A DNA stretch of 64,000 nucleotides. Source: an uncultured Flavobacteriales bacterium (GTDB lineage Bacteria > Bacteroidota > Bacteroidia > Flavobacteriales > Crocinitomicaceae). The stretch's first letter is position 1. Every line of letters begins with the position of its first letter. The notes beneath the pieces were generated by a model. That model saw nothing but the letters and a program-made list of their open reading frames with translations, did no database searches and was not told the origin of the DNA. This document shows positions 53,555-62,308 of this stretch, piece by piece. The DNA lies in the NCBI GenBank assembly GCA_946479985.1, contig CAMLIF010000005.1:1-64000 (forward strand), written 5' to 3'. The translations under genes and the position numbers were made by a program.

Positions 53555-54979
53555 ATGAGAGGTCTCCTTTTTTCATTTCTGTTAATCGCCTCAAATTTAT
53601 TTGCGCAGGATTCGCTAAAGAATTGCGTACGTCAGCCTTTTGTGCCTACCGGTGGATTGGTTGCATACTATTTTTGGGAAGAAGATTCTTTGGGAATGAT
53701 GGTTCCGGGGTCGTTTGAAAAACCGTGCGTTCAAAATGTGTATGTAATCGGGAATCCAAAGAAACGAAAGCCTGGAATTGCCCCGTCTTCGAAGGAGATG
53801 AATCGATTGGTAACTACGTTTGCCACGTCATATCTTAATAATTCGGTTGCTTATTCCGTTCGAACAGGTGAAAAGCAGAAAAAGCACTATCCACTCGTTC
53901 GATATGCTGCGAAACAACATGGCAGTTTATCTTTTATTCTTTCTGAAAATTCCTGGAAATTTCAGGTTCGCAAGTCGGTGCTGTATTTTTCGATCTGGAG
54001 CAATGGTTCTATGAGTTATTCCCATTCTGCCGATTCTATTATGCTGGTTCGGAGTAATTTCAATGAACCGGCCAACGGTCAGTATATGGTTTACACTTTT
54101 TACAGGGAGGATGGAACTATTTCGTCTCAGAGTGTCCTGAATTATCAGGGACTTGATGTTACCGAATTGTTGTTTAATGAGTGTAAACCAGAAGCAAAAC
54201 GTTGTTTGATCTTCGTAAATGGTTACCGCGGCCCTCTGAAAGATAAAGATAAGAGCGTGAATTTGGTTTCAATGAAAGATCGCTACGGATATTGGTACAA
54301 ACTGGATGATCGATTCATACATCGTCTGAAGCCTGACGGAGCATTTTATCTGGACGCAAATTTCTCCGTTAAAACATCTGTTCATAAAAGCCGGTTAAGA
54401 TTCCTGGGGACTTTTGTCCGCTGGGCTTTGTCCGGAAACCCGAAAGCAGTAAAGCGCCAGGTTGAGAAACGTGAAGAAGTAATCAATGCAGACGGATTTT
54501 TTTACCGGAAAGAAAAGGGAAGAATAGCAGGTTTGGCGTTTTTGTATGCAAAATGTACGAGCCCCGATTGTGATACGATAAAGGATACGGTTGATATAGT
54601 TTGTCACAGTATGGGATACGCCTACACATTGGGTTTTTTGGAATCGATAGAAGGGAAAGTTGTTTTGGGTTCCTGTTATATTATTGCCCCTGAAAATGCT
54701 ACGATTGATGGGTACGACTGGTCGAAATTCCAGCACGTGTGGCAATATGGCTGTAATTTTGATCAGAAAAATCCGGATGCACTAAAATTCCAGGATGGAG
54801 TTGCCCCGCAATTTGAAGTGAAAGGATTGGAAGCTCTCCAATCGAATCGGGGCGGGCGCATTTTTTTTCCTGAAGACTGGCCTAATAAGCAGTTCATCCA
54901 CAGTCACATGGTTTACAGTTATGACTGGATTTTTGATCGTATAGAAGAAGGAATGCCGGGATATGTTACTAGATATTAA
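53555..54979 (+). CDS. secreted alpha/beta-hydrolase-like protein
   Basis: A 474-residue protein with a signal peptide (MRGLLFSFLLIASNLFAQ). The C-terminal half looks like a lipase-type hydrolase: a possible oxyanion loop in CLIFVNGYRGP (about residue 222) and a nucleophile elbow VCHSMGYAYTLGF with candidate S352; the first elbow position is Cys instead of the usual Gly. A candidate histidine is in SHMVYSYDW near the C-terminus. The N-terminal 200 residues match nothing I know. Substrate unknown; catalytic function is inference. Confidence 0.68.
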   Translation: MRGLLFSFLLIASNLFAQDSLKNCVRQPFVPTGGLVAYYFWEEDSLGMMVPGSFEKPCVQNVYVIGNPKKRKPGIAPSSKEMNRLVTTFATSYLNNSVAYSVRTGEKQKKHYPLVRYAAKQHGSLSFILSENSWKFQVRKSVLYFSIWSNGSMSYSHSADSIMLVRSNFNEPANGQYMVYTFYREDGTISSQSVLNYQGLDVTELLFNECKPEAKRCLIFVNGYRGPLKDKDKSVNLVSMKDRYGYWYKLDDRFIHRLKPDGAFYLDANFSVKTSVHKSRLRFLGTFVRWALSGNPKAVKRQVEKREEVINADGFFYRKEKGRIAGLAFLYAKCTSPDCDTIKDTVDIVCHSMGYAYTLGFLESIEGKVVLGSCYIIAPENATIDGYDWSKFQHVWQYGCNFDQKNPDALKFQDGVAPQFEVKGLEALQSNRGGRIFFPEDWPNKQFIHSHMVYSYDWIFDRIEEGMPGYVTRY

Positions 54980-55080
54980 TTGCTAATTACTAGTTGCAAA
55001 TTACCAATTTCGGATGGTTTTATTGAATCTCGGTCTGGCACGTTCAACAATTAGTAATTAGGCATTAGCAATTTGTAATT
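54979..55080. repeat. AT-rich imperfect inverted repeat
   Basis: TTAATTGCTAATTACTAGTT at the left faces ATTAGTAATTAGGCATTAGC on the right (55051-55069 and onward). The right arm, read on the minus strand, is GCTAATGCCTAATTACTA, matching 16 of 18 bases of GCTATTGCCTATTTACTA in the promoter repeat at 42789-42806, so the two belong to one family. Confidence 0.55.
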
Positions 55081-55083
55081 AAA

Positions 55084-55115
55084 CGAACTCAGCTTTGCTG
55101 AAGTTCGTATCTTTG
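55084..55115 (+). promoter_or_regulatory. promoter of the DEAD-box helicase gene with an abutting palindrome
   Basis: The -7 box TATCTTTG (55108-55115), an exact match, ends 3 nt before the ATG. Immediately upstream, CGAACT-CAGC pairs with GCTG-A-AGTTCG (55084-55107, one bulge), placing a palindrome over the -33 region, possibly an operator. Confidence 0.58.
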
Positions 55116-55118
55116 CAC

Positions 55119-56450
55119 ATGTCTTTTCACGATTTAAATATCAAAAAACCAATCCTTCAAGCTTTAGATGAATTGGAATACACACAACCAACTCCAATTC
55201 AGGAAAGTGCTTTTGCTCCAATTATGTCGGGACGGGATGTACTTGGTTTAGCGCAAACCGGAACCGGTAAAACACTGGCTTACCTGATCCCGAACTTATG
55301 TTTGTGGAAATTCTCGAAAGAACCTCATCCACAGGTGTTAATTGTTGTTCCTACACGTGAGTTGGTTGCTCAGGTAGTGCGCGAGTGCGAGAAACTGACT
55401 GCAAATATGAATGTTGTGGTTGGTGGTGTATACGGTGGAGCGAATATCAATACGCAAGCTGCAATGATTTTGCAGGGATTGGATATTTTGGTGGGCACCC
55501 CTGGTCGTTTGGTTGATCTGGCAGCTAACGGAAGTTTACAATTGAAAAACATCAAACGTTTGGTAGTCGATGAGGTTGATGAAACCTTGAGTGCCGGATT
55601 TAAACATCAATTAGACAGATTATTCCATTTAATGCCGGATAAATACCAGGCACAATTGTTTTCTGCAACACTTTCTGAAGAAGTAGAAAATTTTATTGCT
55701 AAGAACTTCAATGACCCGATTCGTATTGAAGCGGCCCGTGTTGGAACGCCAATCGAACGCATCAAACAAGAACTTTATCGGGTTCCGAATTTCCTGACTA
55801 AATTGAATTTGTTGAATCATTTGATTGCAACAGACAAGACCATGGAAAAGGTACTTGTATTTGTTTCTTCAAGAGCCTGGGCCGATAAGTTGTATGACGA
55901 AATAGAAAAAACACTGGGTGTTGAAGTAGGAGTAATCCATTCCAATAAATCGCAAAATTTTCGTTTTAATTCTGTGAATCACTTTCAATCCGGAGTTTAT
56001 CGTGTGTTAATTGCTACCGACTTGATTGCCCGTGGTATTGACGTAACGGAAGTTTCCCATGTAATCAATTTCGATATTCCCGAAACTGCAGATAATTATG
56101 TTCATCGTGTTGGTAGAACTGGTCGTGCCGGCCTCGACGGGACCGCGATTACCTTCGTTTCTGAAAACCAGCAAACAGAATTGGATGCTATCCTGGAACT
56201 AACCAAAAGCAAATGCGCCGAAATTAGTCTTCCCCAAGAAGTAGAAGTGGTTTCAGAATTACTGGAAATTGAAAAGCCGGTTGTTCAAATGAAAAATGTA
56301 CTGGTGAAGCTTCCAAAGAAAGACGAAGCCGGTCCTGCATTCCATGAAAAGAAAGACAAGAACAAAAAAGTGAACGTTCGCTATGATCACAAAAAAGCGA
56401 TGCAGGAAAAATACGGGAAATCTAAAAAGAAAGGCAATAAGAAGAAGTAG
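55119..56450 (+). CDS. DEAD-box ATP-dependent RNA helicase (DEVD variant)
   Basis: A 443-residue helicase. Q-motif PTPIQESAF, motif I AQTGTGKT (residues 45-52), PTRELVAQV, TPGRLVDLA, motif II D151-E-V-D154 (not the usual DEAD), SATLSEEVENF, and HRVGRTGRAGLDG in the C-terminal RecA domain are present. The tail is lysine-rich (KKKGNKKK), likely for RNA binding. Such enzymes act in ribosome assembly or RNA decay, often in the cold. I chose 55119 because the promoter box ends at 55115; the longer reading starts inside the promoter. Confidence 0.93.
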   Translation: MSFHDLNIKKPILQALDELEYTQPTPIQESAFAPIMSGRDVLGLAQTGTGKTLAYLIPNLCLWKFSKEPHPQVLIVVPTRELVAQVVRECEKLTANMNVVVGGVYGGANINTQAAMILQGLDILVGTPGRLVDLAANGSLQLKNIKRLVVDEVDETLSAGFKHQLDRLFHLMPDKYQAQLFSATLSEEVENFIAKNFNDPIRIEAARVGTPIERIKQELYRVPNFLTKLNLLNHLIATDKTMEKVLVFVSSRAWADKLYDEIEKTLGVEVGVIHSNKSQNFRFNSVNHFQSGVYRVLIATDLIARGIDVTEVSHVINFDIPETADNYVHRVGRTGRAGLDGTAITFVSENQQTELDAILELTKSKCAEISLPQEVEVVSELLEIEKPVVQMKNVLVKLPKKDEAGPAFHEKKDKNKKVNVRYDHKKAMQEKYGKSKKKGNKKK

Positions 56451-56649
56451 CGAAGCTACAGATAAAGACAAGCGTTAGCGCAGTCTATGCTGATTTGTAT
56501 TCCTAAAGAGTAGTGCAGCCTGATCTGATCCTTCGTCTCGTCTCTTCTGAGAAGTTTCTTGTAGATAATATCTTCCTCTGAATTAGTATTTATTAACGTT
56601 CTGCTTTCCTGTCTTTGGTCAGATTCACTTATTTTCGTTAGCTTAGAAA

Positions 56650-58266
56650 ATGGGGAAAATCAGAATCAATTTAGTTGTTACTGCCGTATGGATCGCCATG
56701 CTTGCTTTGCTGTTGATTCAGATCTACCAAACCATTCAGCTTTATGACCGGAAGTCCGACGATTTCAAGGCAAAACTGAAAACAACTACCGAACGAATAG
56801 CACTTGTTCATCAGCGGATAGAAGACGCTAACCACTACATCTCTATGATGAGCAGAGATGTAAAGAGTCAGTACCAGGATGTTCTGAAAGAAGAATTCAA
56901 AAACCTGTTTGAAGTTCAGGAATCCATATCTATTCGCGATACAACCCTTTTTGTGAAAGGAAAACTGGAGAATTACCTGGTTGTTACCGGTGAAACCTAC
57001 GATTCCATTTCCGGTGTTTCTTCCAGACAGGAAGTTTTAGCTCGCGATGTGCGTCAGATTCGTGAGCTTTTTGATGGAAAAGCAACAACGCTTTTACAGG
57101 AAGATTCTATTCGTGCGGCATATCATCTGGATCAGCGTGTGATGCATAAAATTGTAAAGAAGGCAAAATATATCAACGATATAATGGTTGAAACGTTTCG
57201 CGACAATTTGTACATGGAACCGTCAAAAAGAATCAACCTTCCATTGCTCGATTCTATTATCAGCGCTGAATTAGAGGCTGATAACCTGCCAACAGATTAT
57301 ACTTTTGTTGTAACAGAAGAAAATAATAAACCTATTGAATTCGATGTTCACGTAAAGGATTATGATCTTGGTATGGATACCACTAAAGCCAAAGGAACAA
57401 CCTTGTTTCCTGATAAAATCCTGGAAGATAAACTCTCATTGCATTTATATTTTCCCAATTCCCAATCCTTTATCCTCCAGGCTATGGGAAGCCCGCTCAT
57501 TATTTCATTGGTTCTGTTAATTCTGATTATTGTTACTATTACCTATATGTTCAAAACCATTTTAACTCAGAAAAAATTGTCTGAATTGAAGAATGATTTT
57601 ATTTCGAACATGACCCACGAGTTTAAAACGCCTATTTCCACCATTTCACTGGCTTGTCAGGCAATGGCAGATCCGGGAATGATGCAGGGCCAAACCGAAA
57701 CAGCTGCGCCATTTGTTAAAATGATCAGCGATGAAAATAAACGGCTGGGGAACCTGGTGGAAGCCATATTACAGAGTGCCGTGTTAGATCGCGGCGAATT
57801 GAAGGTCAAAGCAGAAAGCATTGATTTAAAAGAAGTTATACAGGAAATTGCCAAAACGGCATCTTTCCGGATTGCGGGAGCCGATGGCGAATTGTTTTTA
57901 GATTTACCGAAGGAAGAAATAATTATCGTTGCCGATCGTTTGCATGTAACGAATATGATTTCTAACCTTATCGATAACGCAATCAAGTACAGTCGCGAGA
58001 AAATTCATGTCACGGTTCGTGTTAAATTGACAAGTTCTCAGATCGTAATTAAAGTGATTGACAAAGGAATTGGTATCAAACGGGAATATATTCAAAAAAT
58101 ATTTGATAAATTGTACCGTGTTCCAACGGGAAACGTGCATAATGTGAAGGGATTTGGCTTGGGATTGAGTTATGTGAAAGCAATTGTTGATCAGTTTGGA
58201 TGGAACATCTCAGTGAAAAGTCAAATCAATGAAGGGTCAGAATTTAGTATCACAATAAATCGATAA
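56650..58266 (+). CDS. membrane sensor histidine kinase
   Basis: A 538-residue kinase with helices at about residues 7-25 and 275-300 enclosing a roughly 250-residue periplasmic sensor region. The HisKA H-box is NMTHEFKTPIST with H323; the ATPase domain has NLIDNAIKYS (N box), DKGIGI (G1) and GFGLGLSYV (G2). It lies 3 bp before its response regulator. The organisation resembles the RprX/RprY pair of Bacteroides, an observation from memory of the family. A weak -7-like box TATTTTCG sits 12 nt upstream of the ATG. The signal sensed is unknown. Confidence 0.92.
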   Translation: MGKIRINLVVTAVWIAMLALLLIQIYQTIQLYDRKSDDFKAKLKTTTERIALVHQRIEDANHYISMMSRDVKSQYQDVLKEEFKNLFEVQESISIRDTTLFVKGKLENYLVVTGETYDSISGVSSRQEVLARDVRQIRELFDGKATTLLQEDSIRAAYHLDQRVMHKIVKKAKYINDIMVETFRDNLYMEPSKRINLPLLDSIISAELEADNLPTDYTFVVTEENNKPIEFDVHVKDYDLGMDTTKAKGTTLFPDKILEDKLSLHLYFPNSQSFILQAMGSPLIISLVLLILIIVTITYMFKTILTQKKLSELKNDFISNMTHEFKTPISTISLACQAMADPGMMQGQTETAAPFVKMISDENKRLGNLVEAILQSAVLDRGELKVKAESIDLKEVIQEIAKTASFRIAGADGELFLDLPKEEIIIVADRLHVTNMISNLIDNAIKYSREKIHVTVRVKLTSSQIVIKVIDKGIGIKREYIQKIFDKLYRVPTGNVHNVKGFGLGLSYVKAIVDQFGWNISVKSQINEGSEFSITINR

Positions 58267-58269
58267 GAT

Positions 58270-58962
58270 ATGAGTAAGCAAAAAGCCATATTGTTAGCAG
58301 AAGACGATGACAACTTAGGGTTGTTGTTACAACAGTTTCTTAAGAGTAAGGGATTTACTGTAGAGTTAGCTCGTAACGGTAAGCACGCCTATGAGAAATT
58401 TAACGATGGGCATTTCGACTTTTGTATTTTCGATGTAATGATGCCGGAAATGGATGGTTTTACATTGGCAAAGGAAGTGCGTCTGGTAGATCCTAAAGTT
58501 CCAATCTTGTTTCTTACTGCAAAAAGCATGAAGGAAGATAAATTGGAAGGTTTTGAATCCGGTGCAGATGACTATCTGACAAAACCTTTCGTTATGGAAG
58601 AGTTGTTGGCACGTTTGAATGCTATTTTACGCCGTTCTTCCGGCGATGAAATCAGCGAAGATGATGAATTCCAAACGATAGGAAACATTAAGTATGATCC
58701 TGTTTCTCGTATTTTACATTTAACTTCCGAAGATAAAAAATTGACCACCAAAGAAGGTCAATTGCTTCATTTACTGTGTAAAAACCGAAACGATGTGTTA
58801 GACCGTCAGGCCGCTTTAAGAGCAATCTGGGGCGATGACAACTACTTTAACGGTCGTTCAATGGATGTCTACATAGCGAAATTGAGAAAACTGCTGAAGG
58901 AAGATGAACGTATCGAGATCCTGAACATTCACGGGAAAGGATTCAAATTGATTGTTCATTAA
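58270..58962 (+). CDS. OmpR/PhoB-family response regulator
   Basis: A 230-residue regulator. The receiver domain has acidic residues D12-D13, phosphoacceptor D55 (FDVMMPEMDG) and the conserved lysine in DDYLTKPF; the C-terminal winged helix contains KEGQLLHLLCKNRNDVLDRQ and GRSMDVYIAKLRKLL. It pairs with the kinase 3 bp upstream. Target genes cannot be seen from the window. Confidence 0.94.
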   Translation: MSKQKAILLAEDDDNLGLLLQQFLKSKGFTVELARNGKHAYEKFNDGHFDFCIFDVMMPEMDGFTLAKEVRLVDPKVPILFLTAKSMKEDKLEGFESGADDYLTKPFVMEELLARLNAILRRSSGDEISEDDEFQTIGNIKYDPVSRILHLTSEDKKLTTKEGQLLHLLCKNRNDVLDRQAALRAIWGDDNYFNGRSMDVYIAKLRKLLKEDERIEILNIHGKGFKLIVH

Positions 58963-59031
58963 TAAAGGCTTTCTTTCTGATTTGAGGGTAACATTAAACT
59001 CCTTATTCCGTATGTATGGGAGTTAAGATAA

Positions 59032-60639
59032 ATGATTCATCCCGCTCAAAAGCATATTCTTTGGTCAAATTGCCGTAAATGGCTGTTAATGCTGATCTTT
59101 TGCAACACGTTTTATACGTTTGGCCAGGATACTTTATGTGTTTACTTTACTAGTGGCGAACACAATTTATCAGAGCATTCGAAAAGCCAGGTGAATAATT
59201 TTGTGTTTGCGCATGATATTCAAGTGATCGATAGTATTGTCCTGGCTGGTTATGCAGACTCTACCGGGCAGCACGAAAAGAACCTGAAACTATCCGAACG
59301 CAGAGCAAAAGTGGTAGGTAAGTATCTTTCAAAAGCCATTCCGAACAACACTATTCCGATTCTGTTAGCTCCTATGGGAGAAGAAAATCAAGTGCTTTCA
59401 AGCTTGGCCCTGAATCATCGTAGAGTGGAGGTCATTCTCTATTTTCCGAAATCGTATATTCCCCCGGTTGAGAAGGAAGAAGTAAATAGTTCGTTCGTTC
59501 ACTCGAATTGTTATCAGATCGCTGATAGTGCAATGGCTCAAAGTAACTTTACTTATTTTCAGAAAGGTGCCTCGAAATATGTTCGCGTGGAAATGGAGGC
59601 ATTTCAATTTGACCCGAATCTGCGTTTGTACACGCTGTCAGCAAAAACAAAATACCCGAAACTAATTAAGCCGGAATTGAAAAATACGGGCGATTTGTGG
59701 TGGAAAAGACCGCGTTACGTGGCAGAGATCAAAGCAAAAGATTTTGATAAGTATGGAATTGTTACTTTATCTACCAGTGATACTTCAAACAACGATGCCT
59801 GTAGGGTTTGTGGTGATGAAAAACCTGTTTCTTGGCGTTTGGGCTTCGAGTTGATGACCGATCAGTTTGTAATGCAGAATCTGCAGGTGCGTAAGCAAAT
59901 CCTTCCCGCTCGGTATGAAGTGATTGTCCCGCAGGAGTATTTATCCATTGAGAATGGCTATTATCTTGATTCTTTGACGAATTTCCCGTTAACCTGGCAA
60001 TATAAAAGAGGCCGGAGAGCCGCACCCTATTATTTCACGGCTATCCCTGAAAATTTTCTGAATACAGAGAGCTTCTCGATTTATTCCTATCAGCGTTACT
60101 GTTCGAATTCGACAGTAGAATCGGCCATATTCCATTTGGACACGTTGAAAAAGCATGTGTGCACACCAACGTCTTCGTTTAGTTTTGATTACACTTACGG
60201 CGTTTCTATAGCCTATCAGCAAACGCGAAGCGACGAAGGAATTTACTCCGGTTATTTACAGGTAAATATGAGCAGGTTTGAGGCAATGTTCTCGGCAGGA
60301 ATTTCGTCCCGTGGTAGAACCGCAATTGGCCTGGATGCAGATTATCATTTTTTCGCTTTCACACCTGTGAAGGAAAGATCGGTTGGCGGCTCAAATCAAG
60401 GTGTTTTAGAGGAGTTCCACCGATTGATAAGCGCTTATGCAGGAACCTCTTTTACAACATTGATTAAGTCAGGGAACAATTCGTTTAACGAGGATTTTCA
60501 TTTGGGAATCTCTTATTGGAACAAGCCCTTCAGCTCCGGTATTGATCGCTTGTTTATTCAATCAGGACTCGGATTTGACTATCTCAACGGATCAGAACAG
60601 TTTGTTTCCATTCGAGGTGGTATTCGTTTTAAGATCTGA
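59032..60639 (+). CDS. OmpA-domain protein with C-terminal beta-rich region
   Basis: A 535-residue protein. A signal sequence (about 1-32, ending YTFGQ) is followed by an N-terminal OmpA-like domain (about 35-125) with GYADSTGQHEKNLKLSERRAKVVGKYL, the peptidoglycan-binding signature. This order (OmpA domain first) is the reverse of classical OmpA. The C-terminal part (about 370-535) is rich in alternating aromatic residues and may form an outer-membrane barrel (SRGRTAIGLDADYHFF; LFIQSGLGFDYLNG). A role in envelope anchoring is likely; the rest is unknown. Confidence 0.8.
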   Translation: MIHPAQKHILWSNCRKWLLMLIFCNTFYTFGQDTLCVYFTSGEHNLSEHSKSQVNNFVFAHDIQVIDSIVLAGYADSTGQHEKNLKLSERRAKVVGKYLSKAIPNNTIPILLAPMGEENQVLSSLALNHRRVEVILYFPKSYIPPVEKEEVNSSFVHSNCYQIADSAMAQSNFTYFQKGASKYVRVEMEAFQFDPNLRLYTLSAKTKYPKLIKPELKNTGDLWWKRPRYVAEIKAKDFDKYGIVTLSTSDTSNNDACRVCGDEKPVSWRLGFELMTDQFVMQNLQVRKQILPARYEVIVPQEYLSIENGYYLDSLTNFPLTWQYKRGRRAAPYYFTAIPENFLNTESFSIYSYQRYCSNSTVESAIFHLDTLKKHVCTPTSSFSFDYTYGVSIAYQQTRSDEGIYSGYLQVNMSRFEAMFSAGISSRGRTAIGLDADYHFFAFTPVKERSVGGSNQGVLEEFHRLISAYAGTSFTTLIKSGNNSFNEDFHLGISYWNKPFSSGIDRLFIQSGLGFDYLNGSEQFVSIRGGIRFKI

Positions 60640-60746
60640 AATTATCGCACCTAGCTTCTGTAAGAGGAGTGAGGAAAAGTCCGGTATTTTACTTTGGATA
60701 TTTATTTTCTGTCAATTTTGAATAGGATGTGAGTGCGTCCTGTACT

Positions 60747-60768
60747 GAGCCTGTCGAAGTATAGGCTC
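60747..60768. repeat. TCGAAG-type dispersed repeat with hairpin
   Basis: GAGCCT and AGGCTC flank GTCGAAGTAT. The core TGAGCCTGTCGAAGTA (60746-60761) matches TGAGCTTGCCGAAGTG at 30309-30324 in 13 of 16 positions and the copy inside the acidic protein gene. The rest of the 226-bp gap before the dehydrogenase shows only the promoter below. Confidence 0.55.
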
Positions 60769-60840
60769 GCTGCTATCAGTTCATCTGTGGTAAACTAGGG
60801 ATATTCTGGGTGAAGATTTTCAGGAACAGTCTATTTTCGG

Positions 60841-60848
60841 TATCTTTG
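60841..60848 (+). promoter_or_regulatory. promoter -7 box for the aldehyde dehydrogenase gene
   Basis: TATCTTTG, an exact TAnnTTTG match, 17 nt before the ATG at 60866. Confidence 0.6.
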
Positions 60849-60865
60849 ACAACTCAAAATGTACT

Positions 60866-62308
60866 ATGATTCGTCTTCAAAACTTCATTAACGGTTCTTT
60901 TTCAGACCCGGTTAAAGGTGCTTATTTGGATAATGTTGAACCGGCAACGGGACAAGTTTATGCGCAAATTCCCGATTCTACGTCAGAAGATGTGGAACTG
61001 GCTGTACTTGCCGCTGAAAAAGCATTCCCTATTTGGTCGAAAATGACCGGAGAACAGCGTGGAAAAATTCTTCAGAATATTGCCCAGGGAATTGAGGACA
61101 GAATGGATGAATTTGTTGCTGCTGAGTCACGTGACAACGGAAAACCACTTTCGCTTGCCGGGCATATAGATATTCCGCGTGCTGTTTCGAATTTTCACTT
61201 TTTCGCAACAGCTATAGAACATTTTGCTTCTGAATCGCATTTCATGGAAGGCCAGGGTGTGAATTACACTACGCGCAAACCAATCGGAATTGTGGGTTGT
61301 ATTTCCCCGTGGAACCTGCCTTTGTATTTATTTTCCTGGAAAATTGCTCCGGCCCTTGCTGCAGGAAATTGTGTTGTTGCGAAACCATCCGAAATTACGC
61401 CTTACACCGCATATTTATTAAGTGAAGTTGTGAAAGAAAGCGGAATGCCGGCCGGAGTTTTGAATATCGTTCACGGAAACGGGCAAAATGCAGGCGATGC
61501 AATTGTAAAACACGGGAAAATAAAAGCCATTTCATTTACCGGTGGGACAAAAACCGGAGAGTACATTGCAAGAACTGCTGCCCCGATGTTCAAGAAATTA
61601 TCGCTTGAATTGGGTGGTAAGAATCCGAATATTATTTTTGCTGATTGTGATTTTGACGAAATGGTGAAAACAACCGTTCGCTCTTCGTTTGCAAATCAGG
61701 GACAGATCTGTTTATGCGGCTCACGTATTTTTATTGAAGAAAGTATTTATGAACGTTTCAAAGAAGCCTTTGTTGCGCGGGTAAACGGTTTAACAGTTTC
61801 GTTTCCTTCCGATCCGAACGCCAAAATGGGAGCCATCGTTTCCAAACCGCATATGGAGAAAGTGCTTTCATATATTCAATTGGCGAAAGAGGAGGGAGGT
61901 AAAATCATTGCCGGTGGCGAACAAGTGATTTTGAACGCTCCGTATGAAAACGGATTCTATATTCAGCCTACGGTTATTGAAGGATTGGCTTACGATTGCC
62001 GCACAAACCAGGAAGAAATTTTCGGACCTGTAGTTACGCTTACTCCGTTTAAAACGGAAGAAGAAGTATTGATGATGGCGAACAGTACAAATTACGGTTT
62101 AAGCGCAACAATCTGGACATCGAATTTGGAGAAAGCGCACCGCGTTGCAGATCAGGTTCAGGCAGGAATTGTTTGGTTGAATTCCTGGTTGGTTCGCGAT
62201 CTCAGAACACCGTTTGGCGGTGTAAAAGCTTCAGGAGTTGGTCGTGAAGGCGGTTGGGAAGCTTTGCGTTTTTTCACCGAAGCGAAGAACGTGTTTGTTA
62301 AGTTTTAA
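60866..62308 (+). CDS. NAD(P)-dependent aldehyde dehydrogenase
   Basis: A 480-residue ALDH superfamily enzyme. The general base is E248 in LSLELGGKNPNI and the nucleophile is C282 in NQGQICLCGSRIF; the NAD-binding CISPWNLPLYLFSWKIAPAL and the C-terminal RTPFGGVKASGVGREGGWEA are intact. The sequence resembles the 2-hydroxymuconic/aminomuconic semialdehyde dehydrogenase group, which would suggest a role in aromatic or kynurenine degradation, but no partner genes are nearby. The end overlaps the convergent next gene by 11 bp. Confidence 0.93.
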   Translation: MIRLQNFINGSFSDPVKGAYLDNVEPATGQVYAQIPDSTSEDVELAVLAAEKAFPIWSKMTGEQRGKILQNIAQGIEDRMDEFVAAESRDNGKPLSLAGHIDIPRAVSNFHFFATAIEHFASESHFMEGQGVNYTTRKPIGIVGCISPWNLPLYLFSWKIAPALAAGNCVVAKPSEITPYTAYLLSEVVKESGMPAGVLNIVHGNGQNAGDAIVKHGKIKAISFTGGTKTGEYIARTAAPMFKKLSLELGGKNPNIIFADCDFDEMVKTTVRSSFANQGQICLCGSRIFIEESIYERFKEAFVARVNGLTVSFPSDPNAKMGAIVSKPHMEKVLSYIQLAKEEGGKIIAGGEQVILNAPYENGFYIQPTVIEGLAYDCRTNQEEIFGPVVTLTPFKTEEEVLMMANSTNYGLSATIWTSNLEKAHRVADQVQAGIVWLNSWLVRDLRTPFGGVKASGVGREGGWEALRFFTEAKNVFVKF

